Part shown: piece by piece, positions 1 through 6,043 of the stretch
Numbering within the stretch: position 1 is the stretch's first letter
Layout: every line of letters starts with the position of its first letter
Assembly: GCA_050699035.1 (NCBI GenBank)
Contig: JBOHDE010000066.1
Coordinates: 1-18,088, forward strand
Reading direction: 5' to 3'
DNA length: 18,088 nucleotides
Origin: WHTB01 sp050699035
Lineage (GTDB): Bacteria > Actinomycetota > Actinomycetes > Propionibacteriales > Nocardioidaceae
Made by a program: the position numbers and the translations under genes
Notes under the pieces: generated by a model
The model's input: the letters and a program-made list of their open reading frames with translations, nothing else
Databases searched by the model: none
What the model was told of the DNA's origin: nothing

Positions 1-435
1 TGCTCCGGTCGCCTCAACGGTGCCGAGATGTCACGCACGGAGTTCTACCGCGAGGGTCGCGTCCCGCTGCACACGCTTCGCGCCGACATCGACTACGGCT
101 TCTACGAGGCGCGTACGACGTTCGGCCGGATCGGCGTCAAGGTGTGGATCTACAAGGGCGAGCTCGCCGGCACCCGCGCCGAGCGTGAGGCGCAGGCCGC
201 CGCTCGGGCCGCCGCCGGTGGCCGGGCGCGTCCGACCCGCCGTCGTGGCGACCGTCCGGAGCGGGGCGACCGTCCCGACCGCGGCGGGCGTGGCGGTGGC
301 GGTGGACAAGCCCCGGCCGACACCCAGCCGACCAGCCAGCCGACCACCGAGCCGACCGGGTCGGCCCCGGCCGCCGCCGAGCAGGCGCCGGTCGAGGCTC
401 CCGCGACGACCGCGCCGACCGGGCAGGAGGGCTGA
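1..435 (+). CDS. rpsC: 30S ribosomal protein S3, 3' part (5' end outside window)
   Basis: S3 lies at the mRNA entry site of the 30S subunit and helps with mRNA unwinding and RNA binding. The window enters the gene in frame 1 with CSGRLNGAEMSRTE, followed by the S3 C-terminal domain signature (GRVPLHTLRADIDYGF, then TTFGRIGVKVWIYKGE). After this conserved core comes a tail of about 80 residues. Its first part is rich in Arg, Asp and Gly and its second part in Pro, Thr, Ala and Glu, which is a disordered extension common in actinobacterial S3. The stop at 433-435 is one base before the ATG of rplP, so the two are translationally coupled. Only the last 144 codons are visible. Confidence 0.97.
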   Translation, partial: CSGRLNGAEMSRTEFYREGRVPLHTLRADIDYGFYEARTTFGRIGVKVWIYKGELAGTRAEREAQAAARAAAGGRARPTRRRGDRPERGDRPDRGGRGGGGGQAPADTQPTSQPTTEPTGSAPAAAEQAPVEAPATTAPTGQEG

Positions 436-436
436 C

Positions 437-856
437 ATGCTGATCCCCCGCAGGGTCAAGCACCGTAAGCAGCACCACCCCAAGCGCCGTGGCATGGCCA
501 AGGGCGGCACGTCGCTCGCCTTCGGCGAATACGGCATCCAGGCGGTGGAGGCTTCGTACGTCACGAACCGGCAGATCGAGTCGGCCCGTATCGCGATGAC
601 CCGTCACATCAAGCGCGGTGGAAAGGTGTGGATCAACATCTACCCCGACCGCCCATTGACCAAGAAGCCCGCGGAGACCCGGATGGGTTCCGGCAAGGGC
701 TCCCCCGAGTGGTGGGTGGCCAACGTGAAGCCCGGCCGAGTGATGTTCGAGCTCTCCGGCGTCACCGACGAGGTCGCCCGCGAGGCGCTGCGTCGTGCCA
801 TGCACAAGCTCCCGATGAAATGCCGCTTCGTCACCCGCGAGGCAGGTGAGGGCTGA
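437..856 (+). CDS. rplP: 50S ribosomal protein L16
   Basis: L16 is a late-assembling large-subunit protein near the A site and the 5S rRNA. The reading frame gives 139 residues, the usual length, starting MLIPRRVKHRKQHHP. It contains the conserved KGGTSLAFGEYGIQA segment (about residues 20-35) and the GSGKGSPEWWVANVKPGR motif (about residues 79-96). The frame stays open upstream, but the ATG at 437 starts the conserved N terminus and sits one base after the rpsC stop, with GGAGGG just upstream. Its stop overlaps the start of rpmC as TGATG. Confidence 0.97.
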   Translation: MLIPRRVKHRKQHHPKRRGMAKGGTSLAFGEYGIQAVEASYVTNRQIESARIAMTRHIKRGGKVWINIYPDRPLTKKPAETRMGSGKGSPEWWVANVKPGRVMFELSGVTDEVAREALRRAMHKLPMKCRFVTREAGEG

Positions 857-1245
857 TGAGTTCCAAGACCTTGGTTGGCGATCTGCGCAACCTCAGCAAC
901 AACGAGCTGACGACCAAGCTCGGCGAGGCCAAGGAGGAGCTGTTCAACCTCCGCTTCCAGGCGGCGACCGGTCAGCTCGAGAGCCACGGTCGGCTGCGTA
1001 CGGTGCGCCGCGACATCGCCCGGATCTACACGATCATGCGCGAGCAGGAGCTCGGTATCACCGAGCCGGTCGAGGCACCCGCTGTTGGCGTCGAGGAGCC
1101 CACGGACGAGGCGACCGACGAGGAGCCCGCGGACGAGGCGACCGACGAGGAGCCCGCGGACGAGGCGACCGACGGGGAGCCGACCGACGGCGCAACAGAT
1201 GGGGCGACCGACGACGAGACCACCGAGAGCAAGGGTGGCGCATGA
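856..1245 (+). CDS. rpmC: 50S ribosomal protein L29 with long acidic tail
   Basis: L29 sits at the polypeptide exit tunnel, where nascent-chain factors dock. Residues 1 to about 70 form a normal L29 helical hairpin (KTLVGDLRNLSNNEL, KEELFNLRFQAATGQ, the R-rich VRRDIARIYTIMRE). The remaining roughly 60 residues are an acidic Glu/Asp/Thr/Ala/Pro extension built largely from the nine-residue repeat DEATDEEPA. The total of 129 residues compares with 60-80 for most L29. The tail is probably disordered. Its position at the tunnel exit could affect factor docking, but that is inference. The start overlaps the rplP stop (TGATG) and the stop overlaps the rpsQ start (ATGA). Confidence 0.95.
   Translation: MSSKTLVGDLRNLSNNELTTKLGEAKEELFNLRFQAATGQLESHGRLRTVRRDIARIYTIMREQELGITEPVEAPAVGVEEPTDEATDEEPADEATDEEPADEATDGEPTDGATDGATDDETTESKGGA
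1105..1185 (+). repeat. 27-bp tandem repeat coding the acidic L29 tail
   Basis: Three consecutive in-frame 27-bp units lie at 1105-1131, 1132-1158 and 1159-1185, encoding DEATDEEPA, DEATDEEPA and DEATDGEPT. Units 1 and 2 are identical at the DNA level and unit 3 diverges at its end. Degenerate remnants (DGATDGATDD) continue to about 1215. The DNA identity points to slippage or recent duplication, so copy number may vary between strains. Confidence 0.9.
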
Positions 1246-1541
1246 GCGAGGAGAACACCGTGACGAACGCGACCGAGCCTGCCGTGCAGGCCCGCGCCCA
1301 GCGCAAGACCCGTGAGGGTCTCGTCGTGAGCGACAAGATGGACAAGACCGTGGTGGTCAACGTCGAGGACCGTGTCAAGCACGCGCTGTATGGCAAGGTC
1401 CTCCGGCGCACCAGCAAGCTGAAGGCGCACGACGAGCAGAACCAGTGCGGCATCGGCGACCGTGTCCTCCTGATGGAGACGCGGCCGCTGTCGGCCACCA
1501 AGCGCTGGCGCGTCGTCGAGGTCCTCGAGAAGGCCAAGTAA
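1242..1541 (+). CDS. rpsQ: 30S ribosomal protein S17
   Basis: S17 is a primary 16S rRNA-binding protein of the 30S body. The frame gives 99 residues from the ATG at 1242. A polar N-terminal extension of about 25 residues (MSEENTVTNATEPAVQ...) is followed by the S17 OB-fold core with GLVVSDKMDKTVVVNVEDR, HALYGKVLRRTSKLKAHDE and the GDRVLLMETRPLSATKRWRV signature. The start overlaps the rpmC stop by four bases (ATGA). The open frame extends far upstream through rpmC, but no upstream start is homologous. It is the last gene of the S10 block, and a 72-bp gap separates it from rplN. Confidence 0.96.
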   Translation: MSEENTVTNATEPAVQARAQRKTREGLVVSDKMDKTVVVNVEDRVKHALYGKVLRRTSKLKAHDEQNQCGIGDRVLLMETRPLSATKRWRVVEVLEKAK

Positions 1542-1613
1542 GACTCACTATTCGTTCCGCCAGGCTCGGAGCCACCAGGCCGCGAGAACCGGCGCGACAA
1601 CCAGGAGAAACCG

Positions 1614-1982
1614 ATGATCCAGCAGGAGTCGCGACTGAAGGTCGCCGACAACACGGGTGCCAAGGAGATCCTCTGCATCCGCGTTCTCGGCGGCTCCGGT
1701 CGGCGCTACGCCGGTGTCGGCGACGTCATCGTTGCCACCGTGAAGGACGCGATCCCCGGTGGCGGCGTGAAGAAGGGCGACGTCGTCAAGGCCGTCGTCG
1801 TGCGGACGGTCAAGGAGCGTCGCCGTCAGGACGGCTCATACATCCGCTTTGACGAGAACGCCGCCGTGATCCTCAAGCAGGACGGCGAGCCACGAGGCAC
1901 CCGCATCTTCGGCCCGGTCGGTCGCGAGCTGCGCGAGAAGAAGTTCATGAAGATCATCTCGCTTGCGCCGGAGGTGCTCTAG
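1614..1982 (+). CDS. rplN: 50S ribosomal protein L14
   Basis: L14 binds 23S rRNA and forms an intersubunit bridge with the 30S subunit. The 122-residue product has exactly the family length and begins MIQQESRLKVADNTGAKEI. It contains the RRYAGVGDVIVATVKDA segment and ends in the conserved GPVGRELREKKFMKIISLAPEVL region. AGGAG sits just upstream in CCAGGAGAAACCG. The gene opens the spc block, and its TAG stop is immediately followed by the ATG of rplX. Confidence 0.98.
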   Translation: MIQQESRLKVADNTGAKEILCIRVLGGSGRRYAGVGDVIVATVKDAIPGGGVKKGDVVKAVVVRTVKERRRQDGSYIRFDENAAVILKQDGEPRGTRIFGPVGRELREKKFMKIISLAPEVL

Positions 1983-2357
1983 ATGGCAGGCAACCTGAAC
2001 ATCAGGAAAGGTGACGCCGTCCGCGTCGTCGCCGGCAAGGACAAGGGTGCCGAGGGCAAGGTCATCGCCGTGCTCCCGGAGAAGAACCGCGTGATCGTCG
2101 AGGGTGTCAACCGGATCAAGCGGCACACCAAGGTCGTCCAGCAGGGCGGCCGCGGCGGCACCACGGGCGGCATCGTCACCCAGGAGGCGGCGATCGACGT
2201 CTCCAACGTGATGCTGCTCGTCGAGGTCGACGGCAAGAAGGTCCCCACGCGCGTCGGTTTCCGCCGCGACGAGGTGACCAAGCGCCGGCCCGACGGCTCG
2301 ACCTACACCGCGCACCGCAGCATCCGCGTCGCCAAGCGGACCGGTGAGGAGATCTGA
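1983..2357 (+). CDS. rplX: 50S ribosomal protein L24
   Basis: L24 is an assembly-initiator protein of the 50S subunit and lies near the exit tunnel. The 124-residue product has the KOW motif at its N terminus (IRKGDAVRVVAGKDKGAEGKV, about residues 7-27). This is followed by VEGVNRIKRHTK and the C-terminal extension typical of actinobacterial and other long L24 (VSNVML-type segment, RVGFRRDEVTKRRP). It abuts the rplN stop with no gap and ends one base before the rplE start. Confidence 0.97.
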   Translation: MAGNLNIRKGDAVRVVAGKDKGAEGKVIAVLPEKNRVIVEGVNRIKRHTKVVQQGGRGGTTGGIVTQEAAIDVSNVMLLVEVDGKKVPTRVGFRRDEVTKRRPDGSTYTAHRSIRVAKRTGEEI

Positions 2358-2358
2358 C

Positions 2359-2955
2359 ATGACCACTGAGACGACGACCACCGAGACGACTGAGCCCACC
2401 GAGCCCCGGGAGACTCCGCGGCTCAAGGTGCGCTACCGCGAGGAGATCCTCCCCGCGCTGCGCGAGGAGTTCGGCTTCGCCAACGTCATGCAGGTCCCCG
2501 GCGTGACCAAGATCGTGGTCAACATGGGTGTCGGCGAGGCGGCTCGCGACTCCAAGCTGATCGAGGGTGCGATCAAGGACCTCACCGCGATCACCGGCCA
2601 GAAGCCGATGGTCACCAAAGCGCGCAAGTCGATCGCCCAGTTCAAGCTGCGCGACGGGATGCCGATCGGCGCTCACGTGACCCTGCGTGGCGACCGGATG
2701 TGGGAGTTCCTGGACCGTCTGCTGGCCCTGGCCCTGCCCCGCATCCGCGACTTCCGTGGCCTGTCGCCCAAGCAGTTCGACGGCCGCGGCAACTACACGT
2801 TCGGTCTGACCGAGCAGGTTGTGTTCCACGAGGTCGACCAGGACAAGATCGACCGCCAGCGGGGCATGGACATCACGATCGTCACCACGGCGACCAACGA
2901 CGAGGAGGGGCGCTCGCTCCTCAAGCAGCTCGGTTTCCCCTTCAAGGAGCTCTGA
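2359..2955 (+). CDS. rplE: 50S ribosomal protein L5
   Basis: L5 binds 5S rRNA and contacts the P-site tRNA and the S13 bridge. The ATG at 2359, one base after the rplX stop, gives 198 residues. An N-terminal tail of about 22 residues made almost only of Thr, Glu and Pro precedes the standard L5 fold. That fold starts at RLKVRYREEILPALREEF and carries PGVTKIVVNMGVGEA, TGQKPMVTKARKSIAQFKLR, the GAHVTLRGDRMWEFLDRL segment and the C-terminal GMDITIVTTA motif. A more upstream in-frame ATG at 2344 overlaps rplX and is less likely. The Thr/Glu tail is a lineage-type extension. Confidence 0.96.
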   Translation: MTTETTTTETTEPTEPRETPRLKVRYREEILPALREEFGFANVMQVPGVTKIVVNMGVGEAARDSKLIEGAIKDLTAITGQKPMVTKARKSIAQFKLRDGMPIGAHVTLRGDRMWEFLDRLLALALPRIRDFRGLSPKQFDGRGNYTFGLTEQVVFHEVDQDKIDRQRGMDITIVTTATNDEEGRSLLKQLGFPFKEL

Positions 2956-2958
2956 CCG

Positions 2959-3144
2959 ATGGCGAAGACGGCACTGATCGTCAAGGCTTCCCGTAAGCCC
3001 AAGTTCAAGGTTCGCGGCTACACGCGCTGCCAGCGCTGTGGTCGGCCCAAGTCGGTCTACCGCAAGTTCGGCCTGTGCCGAGTGTGCCTTCGCGAGATGG
3101 CGCATCGCGGCGAACTGCCTGGCGTGACCAAGAGCAGCTGGTAA
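2959..3144 (+). CDS. rpsZ: 30S ribosomal protein S14, zinc-binding type (S14 type Z)
   Basis: S14 is a late-assembling protein of the 30S head. At 61 residues this is the short, zinc-containing form. Two CxxC pairs, C24-C27 and C40-C43, form the zinc ribbon, flanked by GYTRCQRCGRPKSVYRKFG. The start is three bases after the rplE stop. Actinobacteria often also carry a longer, zinc-free S14 elsewhere that replaces this one under zinc starvation; whether this genome does cannot be seen here. Confidence 0.97.
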   Translation: MAKTALIVKASRKPKFKVRGYTRCQRCGRPKSVYRKFGLCRVCLREMAHRGELPGVTKSSW

Positions 3145-3229
3145 CCCTTCCACCGATGTTTGATCGCTGTAGGTCGATCGTGTCCACCCGGACCGGCCGA
3201 AACCACCGCGGGAAAGAAGGCCTCAGGCC

Positions 3230-3637
3230 ATGACGATGACTGACCCGATCGCAGACATGCTGACGCGTCTGCGCAATGCCAACCAGGCGTACCACGATGA
3301 CGTCTCGATGCCCTCGAGCAACCTGAAGGCCGGCCTCGCCGAGATCCTTCAGCAGGAGGGTTACATCACCTCCTGGAAGGTCGAGGAGCCCGACGAGGGC
3401 GCCGTGGGCAAGACCCTGGTGATCGCGCTGAAGTACGGCCCCAGCCGTGAGCGCTCGATCGCCGGCGTCCGCCGGATCTCCAAGCCCGGGCTGCGGGTGT
3501 ACGCGAAGGCGACTGCCCTGCCCAACGTGCTCGGTGGACTCGGTGTCGCGATCATCTCGACAAGCCAGGGCCTGCTGACCGATCGACAGGCCAAGAGCAA
3601 GGGCGTAGGCGGAGAAGTTCTCGCCTACGTCTGGTGA
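3230..3637 (+). CDS. rpsH: 30S ribosomal protein S8
   Basis: S8 binds the central domain of 16S rRNA and in enteric bacteria is the translational repressor of the spc operon. The 135-residue product starts MTMTDPIADMLTRLRNANQA, the usual actinobacterial S8 start. It ends with STSQGLLTDRQAKSKGVGGEVLAYVW, the conserved RNA-binding C terminus. AAGAAGG upstream serves as ribosome-binding site. An 85-bp non-coding gap separates it from rpsZ. I saw no convincing promoter in that gap. Confidence 0.98.
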   Translation: MTMTDPIADMLTRLRNANQAYHDDVSMPSSNLKAGLAEILQQEGYITSWKVEEPDEGAVGKTLVIALKYGPSRERSIAGVRRISKPGLRVYAKATALPNVLGGLGVAIISTSQGLLTDRQAKSKGVGGEVLAYVW

Positions 3638-3662
3638 CGAAGGACCGGAAGGAGATACCCGC

Positions 3663-4205
3663 ATGTCGCGCATCGGCAAGCTGCCCATCCCGGTCCCGTC
3701 GGGTGTGGACGTCGCGATCGACGGCCGCACGATCACGGTGAAGGGCCCCAAGGGCGAGCTCAAGCACACGGTCGCGTCGCCGATCGAGATCTCGCGGTCC
3801 GAGGCCGGCGAGATCGAGGTCAAGCGCCCCAACGACGAGCGGGACAGCCGTGCCCTGCACGGGCTGTCGCGCACGCTGGTCGCCAACATGGTGACTGGCG
3901 TGACCGCCGGCTACGAGAAGAAGCTCGAGATCGTCGGCGTCGGCTACCGCGTCGTGCCGAAGGGCCCGACCCAGCTCGAGTTCGCGCTCGGCTACTCCCA
4001 CTCGATCGTCTTCGACGCGCCCGAGGGCGTGACCTTCGCGGTCGAGGGCCCGACCAAGCTCGCGGTCCAGGGGATCGACAAGCAGCAGGTCGGCGAAGTC
4101 GCCGCCAACATCCGCAAGCTGCGCAAGCCCGAGCCGTACAAGGGCAAGGGCATCCGCTACGCGGGCGAGCAGATCCGCCGCAAGGTCGGAAAGGCTGGTA
4201 AGTGA
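3663..4205 (+). CDS. rplF: 50S ribosomal protein L6
   Basis: L6 binds 23S rRNA near the sarcin-ricin loop, at the site where GTPase factors act. The 180-residue product starts MSRIGKLPIPVPSGVDV. It contains two L6 repeats and ends with the signature EPYKGKGIRYAGEQIRRKVGKAGK. A strong ribosome-binding site (GGAAGGAGAT, 3647-3656) lies seven bases before the ATG. The stop overlaps a possible GTG start of rplR. Confidence 0.98.
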   Translation: MSRIGKLPIPVPSGVDVAIDGRTITVKGPKGELKHTVASPIEISRSEAGEIEVKRPNDERDSRALHGLSRTLVANMVTGVTAGYEKKLEIVGVGYRVVPKGPTQLEFALGYSHSIVFDAPEGVTFAVEGPTKLAVQGIDKQQVGEVAANIRKLRKPEPYKGKGIRYAGEQIRRKVGKAGK

Positions 4206-4207
4206 CG

Positions 4208-4591
4208 ATGGCTATCGCACTGAGGACCCCCAAGAAGACCGCGTCCCGTACGGCCTCGCGGCTGCGCCGCCAGGTCCGGGGCCGCAAGAAGATCACCGGG
4301 AGCACCACGCGTCCACGCCTGGTCGTGACCCGGTCCAGCCGGCATGTCGTGGCTCAGCTCGTCGACGACACGCAGAGCCGTACGCTCGTCTCCGCCAGCA
4401 CGATGGAGGCCGACGTCCGCGCCCTGCAGGGCGACAAGACCGCCCGGGCCAAGAAGGTCGGCGAGCTTGTCGCCGAGCGGGCCAAGGCTGCCGGAGTCGA
4501 CAGCGTGGTCTTCGACCGCGCTGGCAACAAGTACCACGGTCGTGTCGCAGCTCTGGCCGACGGCGCTCGCGCCGGTGGCCTCGAGTTCTGA
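4208..4591 (+). CDS. rplR: 50S ribosomal protein L18
   Basis: L18 binds 5S rRNA together with L5 and attaches it to the 50S subunit. The product is 127 residues from the ATG at 4208 (MAIALRTPKKTASRTASRLRRQVRGRKK). It contains the conserved RPRLVVTRSSRHVVAQLVDD segment and the VVFDRAGNKYHGRVAALADGAR C-terminal motif. A GTG at 4202 overlaps the rplF stop as GTGA and would add two residues. It is better spaced (seven bases) from GGAAAGG at 4188-4194, so the true start is uncertain between the two. The MAI- start matches the family better. Confidence 0.95.
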   Translation: MAIALRTPKKTASRTASRLRRQVRGRKKITGSTTRPRLVVTRSSRHVVAQLVDDTQSRTLVSASTMEADVRALQGDKTARAKKVGELVAERAKAAGVDSVVFDRAGNKYHGRVAALADGARAGGLEF

Positions 4592-4625
4592 CCCGACGAC
4601 GCAAACGAGAGAAGAGGTAGTTCGA

Positions 4626-5222
4626 ATGAGCGGACCCCAGCGCCGCAGTGGTGGTGCCGGTGGAGAGCGCCGCGGTCGCGACGACCGTCGTGGCCAGGCC
4701 GCCGACAAGACCGCCTACATCGAGCGCGTCGTCGCGATCAACCGCGTCGCCAAGGTCGTGAAGGGTGGTCGTCGCTTCAGCTTCACCGCCCTCGTGGTCG
4801 TGGGCGACGGCGACGGCATGGTCGGTGTCGGCTACGGCAAGGCCAAAGAGGTGCCCGCGGCCATCGCCAAGGCGGTCGAGGAAGCGAAGAAGCAGTTCTT
4901 CAAGGTGCCCCGGATCCAGGGCACGATCCCGCACCCGGTGCAGGGCGAGAAGGCGGCCGGAGTCGTCCTGCTCCGCCCGGCCTCGCCTGGTACCGGAGTG
5001 ATCGCCGGTGGCCCGGTGCGTGCCGTCCTGGAGTGCGCCGGCATCCACGACGTACTCAGCAAGTCCCTCGGCTCGTCGAACGCGATCAACATCGTGCACG
5101 CGACGGTCACGGCCCTGCAGATGCTCGAGGACCCCGACATGGTTGCGGCCCGCCGCGGCCTGCCGGTCGAGGAGGTCGCGCCGGCCGCGATGCTCAAGGC
5201 CCGTGCCGAGGTGACGTCGTGA
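4626..5222 (+). CDS. rpsE: 30S ribosomal protein S5
   Basis: S5 lies near the decoding centre and affects accuracy and mRNA unwinding. The ATG at 4626 gives 198 residues. A basic, Gly/Arg-rich N-terminal tail (GGAGGERRGRDDRRG) of about 25 residues is followed by the double-stranded-RNA-binding fold (YIERVVAINRVAKVVKGGRRF, VGYGKAKEVPAAIAKAVEEAKK). The C-terminal domain contains GTGVIAGGPVRAVLECAGIHD and SLGSSNAINIV. The frame stays open upstream through rplR, but only this start has the S5 N terminus. The stop overlaps the rpmD start (GTGA). Confidence 0.97.
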   Translation: MSGPQRRSGGAGGERRGRDDRRGQAADKTAYIERVVAINRVAKVVKGGRRFSFTALVVVGDGDGMVGVGYGKAKEVPAAIAKAVEEAKKQFFKVPRIQGTIPHPVQGEKAAGVVLLRPASPGTGVIAGGPVRAVLECAGIHDVLSKSLGSSNAINIVHATVTALQMLEDPDMVAARRGLPVEEVAPAAMLKARAEVTS

Positions 5223-5404
5223 CGACACGGCTCAAGGTCAAGCAGACACGGTCGGGCATCGGCCGGCACCAGAACCAGCGCGACACGCTCCGCACGCTCG
5301 GCCTGAAGCGGATCGGTGACGTGGTCGTCAAGGAGGACCGTCCCGAGATCCGCGGGATGCTGTCGGCGGTCAGTCACCTGGTCGTCGTCGAGGAGGTCGA
5401 CTGA
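5219..5404 (+). CDS. rpmD: 50S ribosomal protein L30
   Basis: L30 is a small 23S rRNA-binding protein. The GTG at 5219, overlapping the rpsE stop by four bases, gives 61 residues. It begins MTTRLKVKQTRSGIGRHQNQRDTLRTLGL and continues into KRIGDVVVKEDRPEIRGML, which is the full L30 family pattern at the usual length of about 60. Upstream in-frame starts lie inside rpsE and would not be homologous. The next gene, rplO, begins one base after this stop, so rpsE-rpmD-rplO is translationally coupled. Confidence 0.96.
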   Translation: MTTRLKVKQTRSGIGRHQNQRDTLRTLGLKRIGDVVVKEDRPEIRGMLSAVSHLVVVEEVD

Positions 5405-5405
5405 C

Positions 5406-5846
5406 ATGACACTCAAGCTTCATCACCTGCGCCCGGCCCCGGGTGGCAAGACCACCAAGAACCGCGTGGGTCGCGGTGAAGGCAGCAAGGGCAAGACCGC
5501 TGGTCGTGGCACCAAGGGTACGAAGGCCCGCGGCCAGGTCCCGGCCCACTTCCAGGGTGGACAGCTGCCGCTGCACATGCGGCTGCCGAAGCTCAAGGGC
5601 TTCACCAGCCCGTTCAAGGTGGAGTTCCAGGTGGTCAACCTCGACCGGCTGTCCGAGCTCTTCCCCGACGGCGGCGAGGTCTCGGTCGAGGATCTGGCCG
5701 CCAAGGGCGCGGTCCGCTCCGGCAGGCCGGTCAAGGTCCTCGGCTCCGGCGAGGCCGCGGCTGCGTTCCAGGTGAGCGCGCACGCGTTCTCCGCCTCGGC
5801 CAAGGACAAGATCGAGGCTGCCGGCGGGACCGCCACGCAGTTGTAG
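5406..5846 (+). CDS. rplO: 50S ribosomal protein L15
   Basis: L15 is an early-binding protein in the core of the 50S subunit. From the ATG at 5406 it has 146 residues. The Gly/Lys/Arg-rich N-terminal half (LRPAPGGKTTKNRVGRGEGS, KGKTAGRGTKGTKAR) penetrates the rRNA. The C-terminal half has the L15/L18e fold with the RLPKLKGFTSPFKVEFQVVN segment and the closing VSAHAFSASAKDKIEAAGG motif. It is the last gene of the spc block before a 197-bp gap with regulatory-looking structure. Confidence 0.97.
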   Translation: MTLKLHHLRPAPGGKTTKNRVGRGEGSKGKTAGRGTKGTKARGQVPAHFQGGQLPLHMRLPKLKGFTSPFKVEFQVVNLDRLSELFPDGGEVSVEDLAAKGAVRSGRPVKVLGSGEAAAAFQVSAHAFSASAKDKIEAAGGTATQL

Positions 5847-5873
5847 GACCGTCACGGCTCGCCCGGCGACTGC

Positions 5874-5914
5874 GTGAGGGGTGTGTCCGGCCACCGGCTG
5901 GCCACATCCCTCAC
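5874..5914 (+). terminator. Long stem-loop between rplO and secY (terminator or attenuator candidate)
   Basis: GTGAGGGGTGTG at 5874-5885 pairs over its whole 12 bases, with one G-U pair, with CACATCCCTCAC at 5903-5914. The intervening 17 bases can add an inner four-pair stem (GCCA/TGGC). It lies 28 bp after the rplO stop. No run of T follows, as is common for actinobacterial terminators. It may end or reduce read-through from the spc block, or mark an RNA processing site; the sequence alone cannot separate these. Confidence 0.7.
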
Positions 5915-5924
5915 TGCATATCTG

Positions 5925-5956
5925 CTGACCGGTGAGGCGTGGTCGGCTGTTATGGT
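5925..5956 (+). promoter_or_regulatory. Candidate extended -10 promoter for secY-adk-map
   Basis: TGTTATGGT at 5948-5956 matches an extended -10 element (TG, one base, then a TANNNT hexamer). The only -35-like sequence, CTGACC at 5925-5930, is 20 bp away, which is too far for a good -35, so promoter strength would rest on the extended -10. It lies just after the stem-loop and about 90 bp before the secY start. That is the expected place for a separate secY promoter. Confidence 0.45.
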
Positions 5957-6008
5957 CCGTAGGTCCTGCGCCCCGGCGCGGAACCCTTGAGAGAGTGACC
6001 TCGTTTTC

Positions 6009-6025
6009 GCTTCTGAGTCAGAAGC
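6009..6025 (+). promoter_or_regulatory. 17-bp palindrome just upstream of the secY ribosome-binding site
   Basis: GCTTCTGA and TCAGAAGC are perfect inverted copies around a single central G. In RNA this gives a seven-pair hairpin with a three-base loop. It ends seven bases before the GGGAGG ribosome-binding site (6032-6037) of secY and follows a TTTT run. It could be a protein operator or a hairpin that sets secY translation. No matching known motif is recognised. Confidence 0.55.
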
Positions 6026-6043
6026 CACGGTGGGAGGAAGACG

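Noticed and set aside
846..1241. N-terminal extension of rpsQ reading through rpmC
   Set aside because: The frame is open, but the residues are Arg/Gly-rich shadow coding of rpmC. The ATG at 1242 overlapping the rpmC stop gives a normal S17.
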